A DNA stretch of 22,884 nucleotides from the NCBI GenBank assembly GCA_900555615.1, contig USMB01000027.1:1-22884 (forward strand). The letters run 5' to 3'. Both the position numbers and the translations under genes were made by a program. The notes below the pieces were generated by a model, which saw only the letters and a program-made list of their open reading frames with translations, was not told the origin of the DNA and did not search any database. This stretch comes from an uncultured Clostridium sp. (GTDB lineage: Bacteria; Bacillota; Clostridia; TANB77; CAG-508). Positions 21,815-22,884 of the stretch are shown piece after piece; within the stretch, counting starts at the first letter, position 1, and each line of letters starts with the position of its first letter.

Positions 21815-21920
21815 TTTCTTTTTTCCTTCCTTTTCTTTCAAATTTTATTTTTTTAAAATTTTATAAACTATTTTTACTTTTGCATTTTGCACTATTTCAA
21901 ATTGCACAAAAGTTTCATTT
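21702..21920 (-). repeat. Right arm of the perfect 219-bp inverted repeat
   Basis: Exact reverse complement of 19054-19272. It starts 16 bases past the stop of the 260-aa gene and runs through the leader and signal anchor of paralogue 2. The arms enclose 2429 bases. Confidence 0.95.
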
Positions 21921-21936
21921 GTCACATCATAGTGAG

Positions 21937-22719
21937 TTATCTTTGGTTTTGTGGTACTTCATCTTGCTGTAAAATATGCTCTTCTGTTAAAGTCATATGC
22001 ATTTTGATTTCTCCACCAATTAAGTCATCTGTACACTCTGGATCATCCCCCTCTACCCATATAACAACAGTATACTTGTCAATGTCACCAACTTTAAAAT
22101 TTTCTGTTTTTTCAAGCATAACTGTTTCTTTATTCTTAAATGGTATTGTATTTGGCTCAGGTTGTTCGGTAGACCTATTATTTTTTGCATATATAACTTT
22201 GTTTCCATTTTTTATGACCATAACTCTTATTGCTTCATCTACATCTTTTATTACATCATCAATTTTAATTGTTGTCCAATAATTTATTGTATCTTGCCCC
22301 ATATTTTCTGCATAAAAAGTATAAGCAATATAGTTCTTACCATTGTGTGAACCATCACCTTCGTTGTCTATATCTTCTGGTAACCAATTCACTGAAATGT
22401 CTGTAAAAAAGTCGATATCTTTTGATCTCAAGAATGTTCTGGTATATTTGTTTTGGTCTTCATATATTACCAGACCACTTTCTCTTCCGTATTCGCTATC
22501 AAGAGTTACTGTAAAATTTTCACCCTTATAAAATATTGATAATATTATATATACATTTATTAAAAATAATATAATTATTACTAGCAATATTTTAAAAACT
22601 GTCTTTCGTGTTTTCTTCTTTTTTTCCTTCTTTGCCTTTTCTTCCAGTTTTTGAGCCGCTGTTGTTTCATCAACTTTGTCTTCTAATGTTTCTTCATTTT
22701 CTATTGTTTCATTCGCCAT
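21937..22719 (-). CDS. Membrane-anchored protein related to the SipW-type surface proteins, 260 aa
   Basis: It has an acidic then lysine-rich cytoplasmic tail (about 1-42, with AKKEKKKKTRK), a single hydrophobic segment (about 43-63) and an outer domain of about 195 residues. The outer domain contains YTFYAENMGQDTINYWTTI and a C-terminal block YTVVIWVEGDDPECTDDLIG, which lines up with WLEGQDPDC near the end of the two paralogues. The anchor lacks the TYAWFS boundary, so it may stay membrane-bound as an assembly or anchoring partner. It has its own consensus promoter (22771-22799) and an AGGTGAG site before the ATG. It is first in a likely two-gene unit with paralogue 2. No function is established; homology to the paralogues is by motif only. 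Confidence 0.7.
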   Translation of the reverse strand: MANETIENEETLEDKVDETTAAQKLEEKAKKEKKKKTRKTVFKILLVIIILFLINVYIILSIFYKGENFTVTLDSEYGRESGLVIYEDQNKYTRTFLRSKDIDFFTDISVNWLPEDIDNEGDGSHNGKNYIAYTFYAENMGQDTINYWTTIKIDDVIKDVDEAIRVMVIKNGNKVIYAKNNRSTEQPEPNTIPFKNKETVMLEKTENFKVGDIDKYTVVIWVEGDDPECTDDLIGGEIKMHMTLTEEHILQQDEVPQNQR

Positions 22720-22770
22720 AATCTCACCTGGTTCTCCAAAAAAATATTTTTTTCAACAAATTCTATTAAC

Positions 22771-22799
22771 ATTATACTTAGTCTTTTAATGTTTGTCAA
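22771..22799 (-). promoter_or_regulatory. Consensus promoter of the 260-aa surface gene
   Basis: On the minus strand TTGACA (22794-22799), 17-base spacer, TATAAT (22771-22776). Confidence 0.85.
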
Positions 22800-22835
22800 C
22801 GATTTTAATATTACATTTATGTTACAATTTATGAT

Positions 22836-22882
22836 TCATTTATGATAATGTCTTAATAAATCATTTAGGAAAATGTCTTAAT
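22836..22882. promoter_or_regulatory. 25-bp-period direct repeats upstream of the surface-gene promoter
   Basis: TCATTTATGATAATGTCTTA (start 22836) and TCATTTAGGAAAATGTCTTA (start 22861), each followed by AT, match at 20 of 22 positions with a 25-base period. They begin about 37 bases upstream of the -35. A weaker third unit with CATTTATG is at about 22814. The layout suits an activator or repressor binding array; the regulator is unknown, and the array may continue past the window edge. Confidence 0.5.
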
Positions 22883-22884
22883 TT

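Noticed and set aside
17257..22884. Diversity-generating retroelement
   Set aside because: No reverse transcriptase and no near-copy of the lectin-like 3' end was found in the window; kept only as a check for the FGE-like gene.

Overview
The window is AT-rich, densely coded DNA with strong AAGGAGG-type ribosome binding sites, TTGACA-N17-TATAAT promoters and hairpin-plus-U terminators. Together with an Asp23/Gls24-type protein, a Cys4 ribosomal protein L32 and SipW-type signal anchors, this points to a low-GC Firmicute, most likely an uncultured gut-type Clostridia member. Most genes lie on the minus strand. No tRNA, rRNA, CRISPR array, transposase or phage gene was seen.

Left part (1-8400), mainly housekeeping: typA/bipA (partial, running off the left edge), a PlsC acyltransferase, an unusual P-loop NTPase fused to an Asp23/Gls24 domain, a processive family 2 glycosyltransferase, an orphan 154-aa gene of unknown function, pyruvate kinase, rpmF and a glutamine-dependent asparagine synthetase.

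Middle (8400-13800), one minus-strand operon of six genes: GtrB/ArnC-like polyprenyl-phosphate glycosyltransferase, GT-C membrane glycosyltransferase, WecE-type sugar aminotransferase, ATP-grasp ligase and two overlapping small EmrE/ArnE-like membrane proteins. Read together this looks like a Gram-positive counterpart of the Arn (lipid A aminoarabinose) pathway. A 4-amino-4,6-dideoxy sugar would be made, possibly acylated by the ATP-grasp enzyme, loaded on undecaprenyl phosphate, flipped by a two-subunit small carrier and transferred outside the cell by the GT-C enzyme. uvrA follows upstream (13959-16787).

Right part (16996-22884): a 69-aa orphan gene with its own promoter and terminator, then a surface-protein locus. 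It holds a membrane-anchored protein with an FGE-sulfatase/C-type-lectin-like domain that lacks the usual catalytic cysteines, two convergent paralogues with SipW-type (TasA/camelysin-like) signal anchors, and a 260-aa membrane-anchored relative behind a consensus promoter. The two paralogues begin with a perfect 219-bp inverted repeat (19054-19272 and 21702-21920) covering leader, ribosome binding site and signal anchor, while the mature parts have diverged. Inversion between the arms would exchange the two mature domains, so this is the strongest candidate for an undescribed variation system here.

A family of short repeats built on the core AATTTGGGGTCGGT is scattered through the window: single arms at 977-1009, 1008-1040, 6664-6696 and 16803-16833, and full palindromes at 8338-8401 and 13888-13953. 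One copy lies in frame inside asnB and one supplies the stop codon of plsC. No gene-free stretch exceeds about 230 bases.
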